This document shows, piece after piece, positions 1-10,813 of a DNA stretch of 64,000 nt (the stretch's first letter is position 1; each line of letters starts with the position of its first letter). The stretch covers positions 62,001 through 126,000 of the forward strand of contig NZ_JAAQQU010000099.1 of assembly GCF_011742145.1 (NCBI RefSeq), read 5' to 3'. The position numbers were made by a program, and so were the translations under genes. Origin of the DNA: Flavobacterium sp. J49. Lineage in GTDB: Bacteria > Bacteroidota > Bacteroidia > Flavobacteriales > Flavobacteriaceae. The notes beneath the pieces were generated by a model. It had not been told where the DNA came from and ran no database searches. It saw nothing but the letters and a program-made list of their open reading frames with translations.

Positions 1-279
1 TCAGCTTCAGGAAAAAAAGACGGAGATATCAGATATTTAACGCCTTTGAACATCGAAACTAACAAAACTAAAAAGTATTGTCGTTTCAAAAAATCAGGAA
101 TCAAATATGTAGACTACAAAGATCCTGACTTCTTATTGAAATTCGTAAACGAGCAAGGTAAAATTTTACCAAGACGTTTAACAGGAACTTCATTAAAATA
201 CCAAAGAAAAGTGTCAGTAGCTGTTAAAAGAGCTCGTCACTTAGCTTTAATGCCATACGTGGCCGATTTATTAAAATAA
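1..279 (+). CDS. rpsR: 30S ribosomal protein S18 (5' end outside window)
   Basis: Small-subunit ribosomal protein S18, which packs beside S6 on the 30S platform. The open frame runs in from base 1 with no in-frame start; the TTG at 46 is an internal Leu codon, because sequence before it ([12 protein letters not shown]) already matches the flavobacterial S18 N-terminus. The core is clear: KKYCRFKK, then [19 protein letters not shown] and the basic tail ending VADLLK. The gene is followed 64 bp later by rplI, the usual rpsF-rpsR-rplI order, so rpsF probably lies just outside the window. Only the first few residues are missing. Confidence 0.96.
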   Translation, partial: SASGKKDGDIRYLTPLNIETNKTKKYCRFKKSGIKYVDYKDPDFLLKFVNEQGKILPRRLTGTSLKYQRKVSVAVKRARHLALMPYVADLLK

Positions 280-343
280 TAATTAAACAATAGTTGTTGG
301 TTTTCGTAACAGAAACCTAACTTCTCTAATAAAGGACAACAAC

Positions 344-784
344 ATGGAATTGATCTTAAAACAAGACGTTCAAAATTTAGGATTTAAAGATGACGTAGTG
401 ACAGTAAAAAACGGTTACGGTCGTAATTATTTAATCCCGCAAGGGTTTGCTCAATTGGCAACACCTTCTGCAAAAAAAGTTTTAGCTGAAAACTTAAAAC
501 AAAGAGCTTTCAAAGAAGCTAAAATTGTAGACGATGCTAAAAAATTAGCTGAAGCCTTAAAAGCTTTAGAGATTAAAATCACAGCTAAAGCCGGTGGAGA
601 AAAATTATTCGGTTCGATTACAAACATTGACATTGCTGCTGCATTAGAAGCTGCCGGTCAACCAATCGACAGAAAATTCATCACTAGCGGAGTTGTAAAA
701 CGTACTGGTAAATATGCTGCTACTGTAAGATTACACAGAGAAGTGGTTATCGAATTGCCATACGAAATTGTAGCTGAGAAATAA
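344..784 (+). CDS. rplI: 50S ribosomal protein L9
   Basis: Large-subunit protein L9, which binds 23S rRNA through its N-terminal domain and reaches outward through a long helix. At 146 residues it has the normal family length. The N-terminal RNA-binding signature GYGRNYLIPQGFA is at residues 24-36; a Lys/Ala/Glu-rich connecting helix covers roughly 40-80, and the C-terminal domain contains the GGEKLFGSIT stretch. It is the last gene of the S6-S18-L9 operon and is closed by a strong hairpin terminator at 805-835. The 64-bp gap after rpsR contains short self-complementary stretches (GTTGTTG near 292 against CAACAAC near 336), which might form a small leader hairpin. Confidence 0.97.
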   Translation: MELILKQDVQNLGFKDDVVTVKNGYGRNYLIPQGFAQLATPSAKKVLAENLKQRAFKEAKIVDDAKKLAEALKALEIKITAKAGGEKLFGSITNIDIAAALEAAGQPIDRKFITSGVVKRTGKYAATVRLHREVVIELPYEIVAEK

Positions 785-804
785 TATTTCAACATACAAA
801 ACTG

Positions 805-835
805 AAAGTCCCGATGTAAGTCGGGACTTTTTTTT
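805..835 (+). terminator. Rho-independent terminator after rplI
   Basis: A perfect 10-bp stem (AAAGTCCCGA / TCGGGACTTT) with a 6-nt loop is followed by a run of T residues. It closes the S18-L9 operon 20 bp after the rplI stop. Confidence 0.9.
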
Positions 836-853
836 ATCTTAGAAAAAGTGACT

Positions 854-1840
854 ATGACTACAGCGGTTAAAATTGACTTATTAAATATCGTATTGATTTT
901 TTTGTCATTGTTTGTTTCATTGATTATTCCTTTTGAACTTTTTCTTTTTTCTTATGCGGTTTTAGGACCATTACATTATATGACTGAAATCAATTGGCTT
1001 CATCAAAAAGATTATTTTGTCAGAGATAAAAGATACATCTGGATATTGTTGGGCTTTACAGTATCAATAACTGTAATTTCCCTTTTAAAATACTTAAAGA
1101 TTGAGACTTTTTTTTCAGGGTATTTATTTTCTTATTCTAAATGGTTGATCAATCTCTTAATCGTTTCCAGTTTGTTTTTTTCGATTGGCCTGATTTTGTT
1201 TAAAGAGACAAAAAAAATCATTGTATCATTAATTGCTGCTATTGTACTAGGAGGACTTTTTTTAAAGTTTATTCCTTTTTCATTCGTGATGGTTGGTGTT
1301 TTTTTACCGACTTTAATCCATGTGTATTTGTTTACTATGTTATTTATGGTCTTTGGGGTTTTAAAAACACCTTCAATTTATGGTGTTGCAGCGATTATAA
1401 TGTTGGTTTTTGTGCCTTTTTTTATTTTTTATAATCCATTTGTATTTCCATGGCAGATTTCTGAATCGGTTAAAATTATTTTTTTAGAATCTCGATTTAA
1501 AAATGTTATTGTTTCGTTTAACCAATTGTGGAATGAAATTCCGATTTCAGAATTCAACTTTAATTCCGGATTAATACTCAAAATCCAATCCTTTATTGCA
1601 TTTGCTTATACTTATCATTATTTGAATTGGTTTTCGAAAACCTCCATCATAGGTTGGAATAAAAACCTCTCTAAACCTAAGTTTTTATTGATTTTGATTC
1701 TTTGGATTGCTTCAATAGCATTGTACACTTACAGCTATAAAGTGGGTATTATCGCCTTGTTTTTTTTAAGTATGTTTCATGTAATTGTTGAGTTTCCATT
1801 GAACATTGTTTCCATTAAAGCAATCTTTTTTAAAAAGTAA
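854..1840 (+). CDS. Polytopic membrane protein with conserved-looking histidines, function unknown
   Basis: About 328 residues, with roughly eight hydrophobic segments, so an inner-membrane protein. A GTG two codons upstream (848) is an alternative start; the ATG at 854 is preferred. Histidines sit inside or at the edge of membrane segments in PLHYMTEINWLHQK (N-terminal third), LIHVYLFTM (middle), YTYHYLNW and SMFHVIVEFPLN (C-terminal end). That spacing loosely recalls membrane di-iron enzymes or the Brp/Blh carotene-cleavage family, but I cannot assign it on sequence alone. It follows the rplI terminator and looks monocistronic. Bacteroidota homologues are, as far as I remember, annotated only as hypothetical. 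Confidence 0.7.
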   Translation: MTTAVKIDLLNIVLIFLSLFVSLIIPFELFLFSYAVLGPLHYMTEINWLHQKDYFVRDKRYIWILLGFTVSITVISLLKYLKIETFFSGYLFSYSKWLINLLIVSSLFFSIGLILFKETKKIIVSLIAAIVLGGLFLKFIPFSFVMVGVFLPTLIHVYLFTMLFMVFGVLKTPSIYGVAAIIMLVFVPFFIFYNPFVFPWQISESVKIIFLESRFKNVIVSFNQLWNEIPISEFNFNSGLILKIQSFIAFAYTYHYLNWFSKTSIIGWNKNLSKPKFLLILILWIASIALYTYSYKVGIIALFFLSMFHVIVEFPLNIVSIKAIFFKK

Positions 1841-1865
1841 GTTATTCTATTAATCTCCAAAATAA

Positions 1866-1873
1866 TACATTTG
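1866..1873 (+). promoter_or_regulatory. Putative Bacteroidota -7 box
   Basis: TACATTTG matches the TAnnTTTG -7 consensus and lies 40 bp before the ATG at 1914. I see no good TTG -33 element at the expected distance, so this is a weak call. Confidence 0.35.
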
Positions 1874-1913
1874 CACCTTTTATTAAAGTCATTAACGTCT
1901 GAAAGTTTAAATA

Positions 1914-2387
1914 ATGAAATACAAAAGACTAACCAAAGAACAATTCGAAGCTTTACATCAGGAATTCAGTAACTTCTTAGCCACACAATCCATAGACAAA
2001 GCCGAATGGGATTCGATAAAAACCAATAAGCCGGAAGTAGCCGAACAAGAACTGGACGTGTTCTCCGATTTGATTTGGGAAGGCGTTTTAACCAATGCGC
2101 AATATTTAGAGCATTTCTCCAAAAATCACATATTCCTTTTTCACTGTCAGGAAAAATTAATTCAGTCTATCGTTTTGAAAGCTTTAGAACCGGATGTCAA
2201 TTTTATGGAAAAAGAAGGTTTGCAATGGCTAAGTGATAACTTATTCACTGATACCGTTGAAATCCATTTGGGTAAAAAAGAATACGAACAAGAGCGAAAC
2301 ACAGCTATTTTTGATTTGATTAAGCAAGGTGCTATTTTGAGCGACGGACAATTGTATCTGCAAATCAACGGAATAATTCAGTCATAA
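1914..2387 (+). CDS. Conserved flavobacterial protein, DUF6495-like
   Basis: A soluble, acidic 157-residue protein with no signal peptide or membrane segment. The N-terminus (MKYKRLTKEQFEALHQEF) and the following SIDKAEWD stretch match a small family restricted to Flavobacteriia that I recall as DUF6495; no biochemical role is known to me. It lies between an unrelated membrane protein and ligA and ends before a 9-bp inverted repeat that may be its terminator. The ATG at 1914 is the only reasonable start and has a possible -7 box 40 bp upstream. Confidence 0.7.
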   Translation: MKYKRLTKEQFEALHQEFSNFLATQSIDKAEWDSIKTNKPEVAEQELDVFSDLIWEGVLTNAQYLEHFSKNHIFLFHCQEKLIQSIVLKALEPDVNFMEKEGLQWLSDNLFTDTVEIHLGKKEYEQERNTAIFDLIKQGAILSDGQLYLQINGIIQS

Positions 2388-2410
2388 AAGTTTATTCCTT
2401 TTTCAAAAAT

Positions 2411-4460
<2,050 letters not shown>

Positions 4461-4543
4461 CAAGGGTAAAGATTAATTTTTAAGTGATTTAATCATTTAT
4501 TAGTATTTTGTCTTAATTTTAATATTTCTAAATGATTTTCATG

Positions 4544-5239
4544 TTTAAAAAAGATAACATATTAAAATCACTGACCTTTAGCTATTTTGTCATAGCTTTT
4601 TTTGAAATTGTTTCAGAATACTTTGTCTATACACCTTTTATTTGCTCTCTGAAACCATTAATTCCATTAATGTTGGCCGTAATCTACTTGATTCATTCAG
4701 ACCATAAAAACCCAATATTTGTCATTGCTTTGTTGCTTTCTATGGTGGTTAATATTTTCTTTATACCCGATACGCCAATTTATCTTTATTACGCCTTAAT
4801 TGTCTTTACAGTTCATAGGATTGTAGTCATTTATCTTATTTTTACGCTGCAAAAAGTAAAAGATTATATTCCACTGATTATAGCCACGACGCCTTTTCTG
4901 TTGATTTTTTTCTATTTATTTATAGAAACCAATGAAATTCCGGCCAATAGTTTTTACTTCTTAATTTTTCAAAATATACTCATCGCCATATTTGCCGGCA
5001 TTGCGCTTTCAAGCTATGTCATGAATGATAACAAGCAAAACTCTGTGCTATTGATATCAGTGTTGCTGTTTGTAATGTTGCAGTTTACGGTCTTTATAGA
5101 AAAGTACTTTTTGGTTAACGAGTTTCAAAAACTGTTCAGACCATTAGCCATGACTTTTAATACGCTGGCTTTCTTTTCTCTTTACAAATATGTGGTAATT
5201 GCCGAAAAATCAAACCAAGATGGATTTTCCGCTAGTTGA
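4544..5239 (+). CDS. YhhN-like (TMEM86/lysoplasmalogenase family) membrane protein
   Basis: About 231 residues with seven or eight hydrophobic segments and hardly any soluble part. The segment SLKPLIPLMLAVIYLI resembles the KPL start of the first conserved block in YhhN/TMEM86 proteins, some of which hydrolyse lysoplasmalogen; the similarity is only moderate and catalytic activity cannot be inferred. An in-frame ATG four codons upstream (4532) is possible, but 4544 (MFKKDN) looks more natural. Its 3' end overlaps the convergent metallophosphatase gene by 30 bp, so the two transcripts are antisense at their ends. Confidence 0.55.
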   Translation, partial: FKKDNILKSLTFSYFVIAFFEIVSEYFVYTPFICSLKPLIPLMLAVIYLIHSDHKNPIFVIALLLSMVVNIFFIPDTPIYLYYALIVFTVHRIVVIYLIFTLQKVKDYIPLIIATTPFLLIFFYLFIETNEIPANSFYFLIFQNILIAIFAGIALSSYVMNDNKQNSVLLISVLLFVMLQFTVFIEKYFLVNEFQKLFRPLAMTFNTLAFFSLYKYVVIAEKSNQDGFSAS

Positions 5240-6124
5240 CAGAGATTTGTCATCGTCAAAATAGAAATCGATTCTGCCTAAGTTAATCCCGTAACAGCCT
5301 ACTTGGTTCACTAAAACATCTTTGCCTTCTACATTCTTAAGAACCGTAGGTTTGTCTAAGAAAGTGTGGGTGTGCCCGCCTATGATTAAGTCGATGTCTT
5401 TGGTTAAAGTTGCAAGTTTGGTATCGCAAATTTTCTCCGGTTCGTCTTTGTATTTGTAACCAATGTGGGAAAGACAAATGACCAAATCACATTTTTTTTC
5501 GAGTTTTAAGATGCGCGCCATATCCTGTGCCACTGCTAATGGATCATTGTAAACGGTTTCCTTGTAGTTTTTTTTATCCACCAAGCCGTCTAGACCTACG
5601 CCAAGTCCGAAAACACCAACCTTTATTCCGTCTTTATCTAGCACTTTATAAGGTTTCACATGGCCATGCATCACTGTGTTTTTAAAATCGTAATTGGCCG
5701 AAACAAATTCAAAATTGGCATGTGGTAATTGGGCATACAAACCCTCAATTCCATTGTCAAAATCGTGATTTCCAATGGTTGCCAAATCATATTTCATCAT
5801 GCTCATTAATTTGAATTCCAATTCACCACCATAATAGTTAAAATACGGTGTTCCTTGAAAAATGTCTCCGGCATCCAGCAATAATACATTGGGATTTTCT
5901 TTACGTATGCTTTCAATCAAAGCCGCTCTTCTAGCCACGCCTCCTAAATTTGGGTTTTTCGGATGATTGGCCGGAAAAGGATCAATATAACTGTGAACAT
6001 CGTTCGTATGAAGCACCGTAAGATGTTTGGTACTCAAAGTTTTGAAACTACTCAATGAAAGTCCGCCAAGTCCTAATAAGGTCGAACTAGCCGCAGTTTT
6101 TTGGATAAATTCTCTTCTTTTCAT
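5210..6124 (-). CDS. Exported metallophosphatase (N-terminal half of a split 5'-nucleotidase)
   Basis: Calcineurin-like metallophosphoesterase of 304 residues, corresponding to the catalytic N-terminal domain of UshA-type 5'-nucleotidases. Metal-binding motifs are visible: LHTNDVHS near residue 39, LLDAGD, the IGNHDFD motif in the middle, and GGHTHT near the end. The N-terminus has a twin-arginine-like start (MKRREFIQKTAASS) and a hydrophobic stretch, suggesting Tat-dependent export. It lies one base after the stop of the gene for the C-terminal 5'-nucleotidase domain, so the two halves are separate genes in swapped order and are probably co-translated. The substrate is unknown. Confidence 0.9.
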   Translation of the reverse strand: MKRREFIQKTAASSTLLGLGGLSLSSFKTLSTKHLTVLHTNDVHSYIDPFPANHPKNPNLGGVARRAALIESIRKENPNVLLLDAGDIFQGTPYFNYYGGELEFKLMSMMKYDLATIGNHDFDNGIEGLYAQLPHANFEFVSANYDFKNTVMHGHVKPYKVLDKDGIKVGVFGLGVGLDGLVDKKNYKETVYNDPLAVAQDMARILKLEKKCDLVICLSHIGYKYKDEPEKICDTKLATLTKDIDLIIGGHTHTFLDKPTVLKNVEGKDVLVNQVGCYGINLGRIDFYFDDDKSLSTSGKSILV

Positions 6125-6125
6125 C

Positions 6126-6905
6126 TTACAATTCTTTGTTGATTCTGATGTCTTTATTGGCTATTATCGTTTGGTTGGCTTTGAAATAATCAATAATGAT
6201 GTTTCTAAGTTTATAGTCTAAGTCATATTTTTCAATACTTTTTTTAAAGAAAAGCATGTTGTCACCACCATTGACCAAATAATCAGAAGTCACGACATAA
6301 TAGATTTTATCGTTTTCCAAAGCTTTACCGTTGACGGCTATGTTTTTAGGTTGATTGTCTTTGCCAATAGTGAAAGTCAACCCTTTTAACGGATGAGGCT
6401 TTTTTTCGGAAATAATATAGTTGGCGATTTCCAGGATTTGTTCTCCCTTTAAACCAACTACAATCGCACTGTTTTCAAAAGGCATAATTTCAAAAGCATT
6501 TCTCGCAGTTACATCACCTTTGGAAATAATTGTTCGGATTCCGCCATGATTGAGCAAACAAATGTCTATTGATTTTTTCTCTCTAAGCTGAAAAATGCGA
6601 TTTGATTTATCAAAAGTAATATCGGATAAAAAATTACCCATAGGCGTTTGCCATTCGCCCGATTTGTCAATGGTTTCCGGAGCTTTGGCCAATACTAAAC
6701 TCAAGTCTTTGTCGATATTGTCGCGATATGGTTTGATAAAGTTTTCAATTTCAGCGACTTCCGAATTCTTGTCTGTGACCGCAATTTCTTTACCTTCAAT
6801 ACGGGTGATGTGGTATTTTTTTTCCGCACAGGAAATAAGGCTTGTAAATGTTAATAATAAAACAAAAAGTTTTAATACAACGTTATAGTTTTTTAGTTTT
6901 ACCAT
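6126..6905 (-). CDS. Lipoprotein with 5'-nucleotidase C-terminal domain
   Basis: 259 residues with a lipoprotein signal peptide ending LISC, so it is probably membrane-anchored in the envelope. The rest matches the substrate-binding C-terminal domain of UshA-like 5'-nucleotidases: NFLSDITFD, then LLNHGGIRT and PFENSAIVV, and near the end VTSDYLVNGGDNM. It is the first gene of a two-gene operon, with the catalytic metallophosphatase starting one base downstream. In E. coli UshA both domains are one chain in the opposite order, so the two proteins here presumably assemble in the periplasm or at a membrane surface (inference). Confidence 0.88.
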   Translation of the reverse strand: MVKLKNYNVVLKLFVLLLTFTSLISCAEKKYHITRIEGKEIAVTDKNSEVAEIENFIKPYRDNIDKDLSLVLAKAPETIDKSGEWQTPMGNFLSDITFDKSNRIFQLREKKSIDICLLNHGGIRTIISKGDVTARNAFEIMPFENSAIVVGLKGEQILEIANYIISEKKPHPLKGLTFTIGKDNQPKNIAVNGKALENDKIYYVVTSDYLVNGGDNMLFFKKSIEKYDLDYKLRNIIIDYFKANQTIIANKDIRINKEL

Positions 6906-6926
6906 CGCTTTTGGCGCTAATTTTAG

Positions 6927-6934
6927 TAATTTTG
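6927..6934 (+). promoter_or_regulatory. Putative -7 box for the 6954 gene
   Basis: TAATTTTG fits the TAnnTTTG consensus and lies 20 bp before the ATG. A TTTG at 6910-6913 is too close (13 bp) to be a standard -33 element, so confidence is limited. Confidence 0.4.
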
Positions 6935-6953
6935 TATTTCAAGTAAAAGTAGT

Positions 6954-7472
6954 ATGTTTTTAAATTACTTAAAGGATTTTTCAACAAAAAAAATAGTTAA
7001 GAATAGTTTATCAAATGTTAAACATTTGGCTTCTGATGGCGTAATTAAAACTGTCGGGATTGTATTCGATGAAACTTACTTTTACGAAAGAGAAGCTTTA
7101 GTTCAAGAACTAATTAAGAACGGAATTGCCGAAAATGACATTAAAGTGCTGGTTTTCAAAAACAAAATTAAAAAGAATGAAGTTTTTGATTATCCTACTT
7201 TCAGCCACAAGGATTTGAGTTGGCACGGTACTGTGGATAAAAAAGAAGTTAAAGATTTTATTACTGAGCCGTTTGATTTGTTAATCAATTATTACGATAC
7301 CGAAAAAGTGGCTCTTTTGTTGGTTTCACATCAGTCAAAAGCCGGCTTTAAAGTAGGTTTTGCTTCCATCGATAAAAGGCTTAATCATTTTATGATTAAT
7401 ACCAATGCAGAAAATTACAAAGTCTTTATGGACGAACTGTTCAAATATTTAAAAATTCTAAACAAAATTTAA
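6954..7472 (+). CDS. Conserved flavobacterial protein (DUF6913-like)
   Basis: A 172-residue soluble protein with an alternating alpha/beta look ([41 protein letters not shown]), consistent with a small Rossmann-like fold. I recall similar proteins from flavobacteria under DUF6913; none is characterised to my knowledge. It sits one base before dapA (stop at 7472, dapA ATG at 7474), so it is almost certainly co-transcribed with it. That may link it to the cell-wall/lysine pathway or may be only positional. No catalytic motif was recognised. Confidence 0.7.
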   Translation: MFLNYLKDFSTKKIVKNSLSNVKHLASDGVIKTVGIVFDETYFYEREALVQELIKNGIAENDIKVLVFKNKIKKNEVFDYPTFSHKDLSWHGTVDKKEVKDFITEPFDLLINYYDTEKVALLLVSHQSKAGFKVGFASIDKRLNHFMINTNAENYKVFMDELFKYLKILNKI

Positions 7473-7473
7473 A

Positions 7474-8358
7474 ATGCAATCACTAATTGGCACCGGAGTT
7501 GCCCTTGTTACCCCATTTAAAAAAGATTTCTCTGTAGATGTTGAGGCGCTCAAAGCGATTGTTAACTTCCAAGTGGATAACGGAATTGACTATTTAGTCG
7601 TTCTGGGAACCACAGCTGAAACCGCTACTTTGTCTAAAGACGAAAAGGAATTGGTAATAAAGACAATTGTAGAAGCCAATAAGGGACGATTGCCTTTGAT
7701 TTTAGGGGTTGGAAGCAACAATACTCAGGAAGTAGTAGCCGAATTAAAATCGAGAGATTTTTCCGATTTTGTGGCCATACTTTCGGTTTCTCCTTATTAC
7801 AACAAACCAACACAAGAAGGCATTTACCAACATTTCAAAGCGATTGCTGAAGCGTCTCCGCTTCCGATTATTTTGTATAATGTACCAGGAAGAACGGCGA
7901 GCAATATGTTGCCGTCAACGATTATTCGTTTGGCCAATGATTTTAAAAATGTAGTGGCTGTAAAAGAAGCGGCAGGTGATATTGTTCAAGCTATGAAATT
8001 GATTCAGGGCAAGCCAAAAGATTTCTTAGTGATTTCAGGAGATGATATGATTACGTTGCCAATGGTTTTAGCCGGAGGTTCGGGTGTTATTTCGGTAATT
8101 GCAGAAGGTTTTCCAAAGCAATTTTCAGAAATGGTGCATTTAGGTTTGAACAGAAGAGTAGAGGAAGCCTATAAATTGCATTACCTTTTGGCCGATTCAA
8201 TTGACATGATTTTTGAACAAGGTAATCCGGCCGGAATTAAAGAAGTCTTCAAATCATTGGGCTTATCAGAGAATACCGTTCGCTTGCCCTTGGTAAACGT
8301 CGATGAAAACTTAGCCAAACGCTTGCATGATTTTACCAATAAAATTTCAAAAATGTAG
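7474..8358 (+). CDS. dapA: 4-hydroxy-tetrahydrodipicolinate synthase
   Basis: DapA condenses pyruvate with aspartate semialdehyde, the first committed step of the lysine/diaminopimelate pathway. At 294 residues it is full length. The GTTAE motif (residues 45-49) holds the Thr pair of the catalytic triad, Y135 lies in ILYNVPGRT, and the Schiff-base lysine is K164 in VAVKEAAGD. The fold is the usual TIM barrel followed by a short helical C-terminus. It follows the DUF6913-like gene with essentially no gap and is followed by a separate promoter for bamD. Confidence 0.97.
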   Translation: MQSLIGTGVALVTPFKKDFSVDVEALKAIVNFQVDNGIDYLVVLGTTAETATLSKDEKELVIKTIVEANKGRLPLILGVGSNNTQEVVAELKSRDFSDFVAILSVSPYYNKPTQEGIYQHFKAIAEASPLPIILYNVPGRTASNMLPSTIIRLANDFKNVVAVKEAAGDIVQAMKLIQGKPKDFLVISGDDMITLPMVLAGGSGVISVIAEGFPKQFSEMVHLGLNRRVEEAYKLHYLLADSIDMIFEQGNPAGIKEVFKSLGLSENTVRLPLVNVDENLAKRLHDFTNKISKM

Positions 8359-8383
8359 TTTTTTCACAGTCGAAAAAAATATT

Positions 8384-8412
8384 TTGTAGTAAACAATTAA
8401 TAACTAAATTTG
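8384..8412 (+). promoter_or_regulatory. Putative promoter of the bamD operon
   Basis: A TTG -33 element (8384-8386, within ATTTTG) and a TAAATTTG -7 box (8405-8412) are separated by 18 bp, close to the Bacteroidota primary-sigma consensus. The start codon used by bamD follows about 55 bp later. Confidence 0.55.
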
Positions 8413-8467
8413 CAGTTGCTTTTTTAATCACAAAATGTCTTTAAAATCAGCAACATTAAACATTATA

Positions 8468-9262
8468 ATGAAGAAATTTTTAGCCCTATTTGCATTCATA
8501 GTATTTTTTTCGTCGTGTAGCGAATACCAAAAAGCATTAAAATCGGAAGATATTGCTGTCAAGTTTGATATGGCAACCAAAATGTATGATGCCAAAAAAT
8601 ACGGTAAAGCGATAAGACTTTTTGAACAAATTGCTCCGGCCTACAAAGGCAAACCGCAAGCAGAGAAAATGTTTTACATGTATTCACAATCACTTTATAA
8701 AACCAATCAATTTTATTTAGCGGGTTATCAATTTGAAAGTTTTGCTTCAAGTTATCCCAAGAGTGAAAAAATTGAAGAAGCTTTGTTTTTAGGTGCTAAA
8801 TGTTTTTCAAAATTGTCTCCGGTTTACAGTTTAGACCAGGTTGATACTTATAAAGCGATTGAAAAACTGCAAAATTTTATAGACGTTTATCCTGAATCAC
8901 AGTATTTGGCAGATGCCAATGCTATAGCCAAAGCATTGAGAGAGAAATTAGAGAAAAAGGCCTACGAAAATGCCAAAATCTACAATACTATTTCTAATTA
9001 CAAAGCGGCCATAGTTGCTTTTGATAATTTTATTATTAATTATCCGGGTACACCTTACAAAGAAGATGCTTTGTTTTACAAGTTGGATTCGGCTTACAAT
9101 CTAGCCATCAACAGTGTGCCGTCTAAAATGGAAGAACGTTTGAAAGAGGCCAAAGCAGCTTATGCCGGATTAATTAAGCACAAAGCTGATACAAAATACA
9201 AAGCAAAAGCCGACGAAATGTTGGCTAGAATTGATACAGATTTAAAACAATTTACTAAATAA
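8468..9262 (+). CDS. bamD: Outer-membrane assembly lipoprotein BamD
   Basis: TPR-type lipoprotein of the BAM complex, which inserts beta-barrel proteins into the outer membrane. The start is placed at 8468 rather than the upstream ATG at 8435, because MKKFLALFAFIVFFSSC is then a proper lipoprotein signal with its cysteine at residue 17. Repeated helical hairpins follow, with motifs such as YDAKKYGKAIRLFEQI and a second set around YPGTPYKEDALFYK. At 264 residues it matches family length. It heads an apparent run bamD-rpoZ-coaBC-porD, with gaps of 7 and 5 bp and a 17-bp overlap. Confidence 0.93.
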   Translation: MKKFLALFAFIVFFSSCSEYQKALKSEDIAVKFDMATKMYDAKKYGKAIRLFEQIAPAYKGKPQAEKMFYMYSQSLYKTNQFYLAGYQFESFASSYPKSEKIEEALFLGAKCFSKLSPVYSLDQVDTYKAIEKLQNFIDVYPESQYLADANAIAKALREKLEKKAYENAKIYNTISNYKAAIVAFDNFIINYPGTPYKEDALFYKLDSAYNLAINSVPSKMEERLKEAKAAYAGLIKHKADTKYKAKADEMLARIDTDLKQFTK

Positions 9263-9269
9263 AAAAGTC

Positions 9270-9590
9270 ATGGATTTAAAAAAGACGAATGCACCGGTTA
9301 ACACAATCACTTACAACAAAACTGTAATTGAAGAGCGTACCGGCAATGTTTACGAGGCAATAACGATAATGGCTAAAAGAGCAAACCAAATCAACTCTGA
9401 AATCAAAAAAGAATTGACAGAGAAATTAGAAGAGTTTGCCACTTATAACGATAGTTTGGAAGAAATCTTTGAGAACAAAGAACAAATCGAAGTTTCTAAA
9501 TACTACGAGAAGTTACCAAAACCACACGCATTGGCTGTTCAAGAATGGCTTGATGACAAAATTTACTACAGAGATACTACAAAAGACTAA
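9270..9590 (+). CDS. rpoZ: RNA polymerase omega subunit (Bacteroidota type)
   Basis: A 106-residue protein that matches the Bacteroidota form of omega, the small RNA polymerase subunit that helps fold beta-prime. The helix GNVYEAITIMAKRANQIN corresponds to the conserved omega core, and the acidic helical tail with PKPHALAVQEWLDDK is typical of this phylum. It lies 7 bp after bamD and 5 bp before coaBC. The rpoZ-coaBC pairing is widely conserved, which supports the call. Confidence 0.9.
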   Translation: MDLKKTNAPVNTITYNKTVIEERTGNVYEAITIMAKRANQINSEIKKELTEKLEEFATYNDSLEEIFENKEQIEVSKYYEKLPKPHALAVQEWLDDKIYYRDTTKD

Positions 9591-9595
9591 TTCAG

Positions 9596-10813
9596 ATGTC
9601 TGTTTTAAGCGGTAAAAAGATTTTACTCGGCGTTTCGGGAGGAATTGCCGCCTACAAGACAGCCACATTAGTCAGATTATTTATAAAAGCCGGTGCTGAT
9701 GTCCAAGTGGTCATGACACCGGCTTCTAAGGATTTTGTAACACCGTTAACACTTTCCACACTTTCCAAAAATCCTGTTCATTCCACTTTTTACAATGAAG
9801 AAGATGACAATGCCCAATGGAACAACCATGTTGAGTTAGGTCTTTGGGCCGATTTGATGCTGATTGCTCCGGCAACTGCCAATACGCTTTCCAAAATGGC
9901 GAATGGCAATTGCGACAACTTATTAATAGCTACTTATTTATCGGCCAAATGCCCGGTTTATTTTGCTCCGGCTATGGATTTGGACATGTACAAACATCCT
10001 TCAACGCTTTCGAGTTTTAATTTGTTGAAACAATTTGGCAACATCATGATTCCGGCTGAAAGTGGTGAATTGGCGAGTGGTTTATCCGGTGAAGGCCGAA
10101 TGGCTGAACCAGAAAATATTATTGCCTTTCTAGAAAATGATTTAGAAAGTCAATTGCCATTGAGAGGAAAAAAAATCATGATTACAGCAGGTCCAACTTA
10201 CGAAGCTATTGATCCGGTTCGGTTTATTGGAAATCATTCTTCCGGAAAAATGGGCTTTGATATTGCCAAAAGTGCAACCAAACTAGGCGCAGAAGTAATT
10301 TTGATTTCGGGGCCAACCGATTTGACGATACAAGATTCTAAAGTTAATTTGGTAAGAGTAACTTCAGCTCAAGAGATGTATGAGGCTTGTCATCAATATT
10401 TTAATGGTATTGATGTAGCTATTTGTGCCGCAGCTGTGGCGGATTATAGACCCAAAGTTGTGGCTGACCAAAAGATTAAAAAAACAGAAGTAGCTTTTAC
10501 CATCGAATTAGAAAAGACCAAAGATATATTGGCGTCTTTGGGTCAAATCAAACAAAAGCAATATTTAATTGGCTTTGCTTTGGAAACCGAAAATGAAATT
10601 GAAAATGCGAAGCTGAAAATTCAGAAAAAAAACTTAGATTTGATTGTTTTAAATTCGCTACAAGATAAAGGTGCCGGTTTCGCAACTTCTACAAATAAAG
10701 TAACATTTATTGGCAAGGATTTTGTGATTGAACCCATGCCATTAAAATCAAAAGAAGCAGTAGCGGATGATATCATGACTAAAGTAATAACACATTATGA
10801 AAAAAATAGCTAG
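9596..10813 (+). CDS. coaBC: Bifunctional phosphopantothenoylcysteine decarboxylase / phosphopantothenate-cysteine ligase
   Basis: CoaBC catalyses two consecutive steps of coenzyme A synthesis. The N-terminal flavoprotein CoaC domain (about 1-180) has GVSGGIAAYKT, the catalytic H78 in WNNHVELG and the APATANT and APAMD stretches. The C-terminal CoaB domain starts near residue 190 with ITAGPTYEAIDPVRFI and contains NHSSGKMG and the AAVADYRP motif. At 405 residues it is full length. Its 3' end overlaps porD by 17 bp. coaE lies about 8 kb further on, so the pathway is not one operon here. Confidence 0.97.
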   Translation: MSVLSGKKILLGVSGGIAAYKTATLVRLFIKAGADVQVVMTPASKDFVTPLTLSTLSKNPVHSTFYNEEDDNAQWNNHVELGLWADLMLIAPATANTLSKMANGNCDNLLIATYLSAKCPVYFAPAMDLDMYKHPSTLSSFNLLKQFGNIMIPAESGELASGLSGEGRMAEPENIIAFLENDLESQLPLRGKKIMITAGPTYEAIDPVRFIGNHSSGKMGFDIAKSATKLGAEVILISGPTDLTIQDSKVNLVRVTSAQEMYEACHQYFNGIDVAICAAAVADYRPKVVADQKIKKTEVAFTIELEKTKDILASLGQIKQKQYLIGFALETENEIENAKLKIQKKNLDLIVLNSLQDKGAGFATSTNKVTFIGKDFVIEPMPLKSKEAVADDIMTKVITHYEKNS

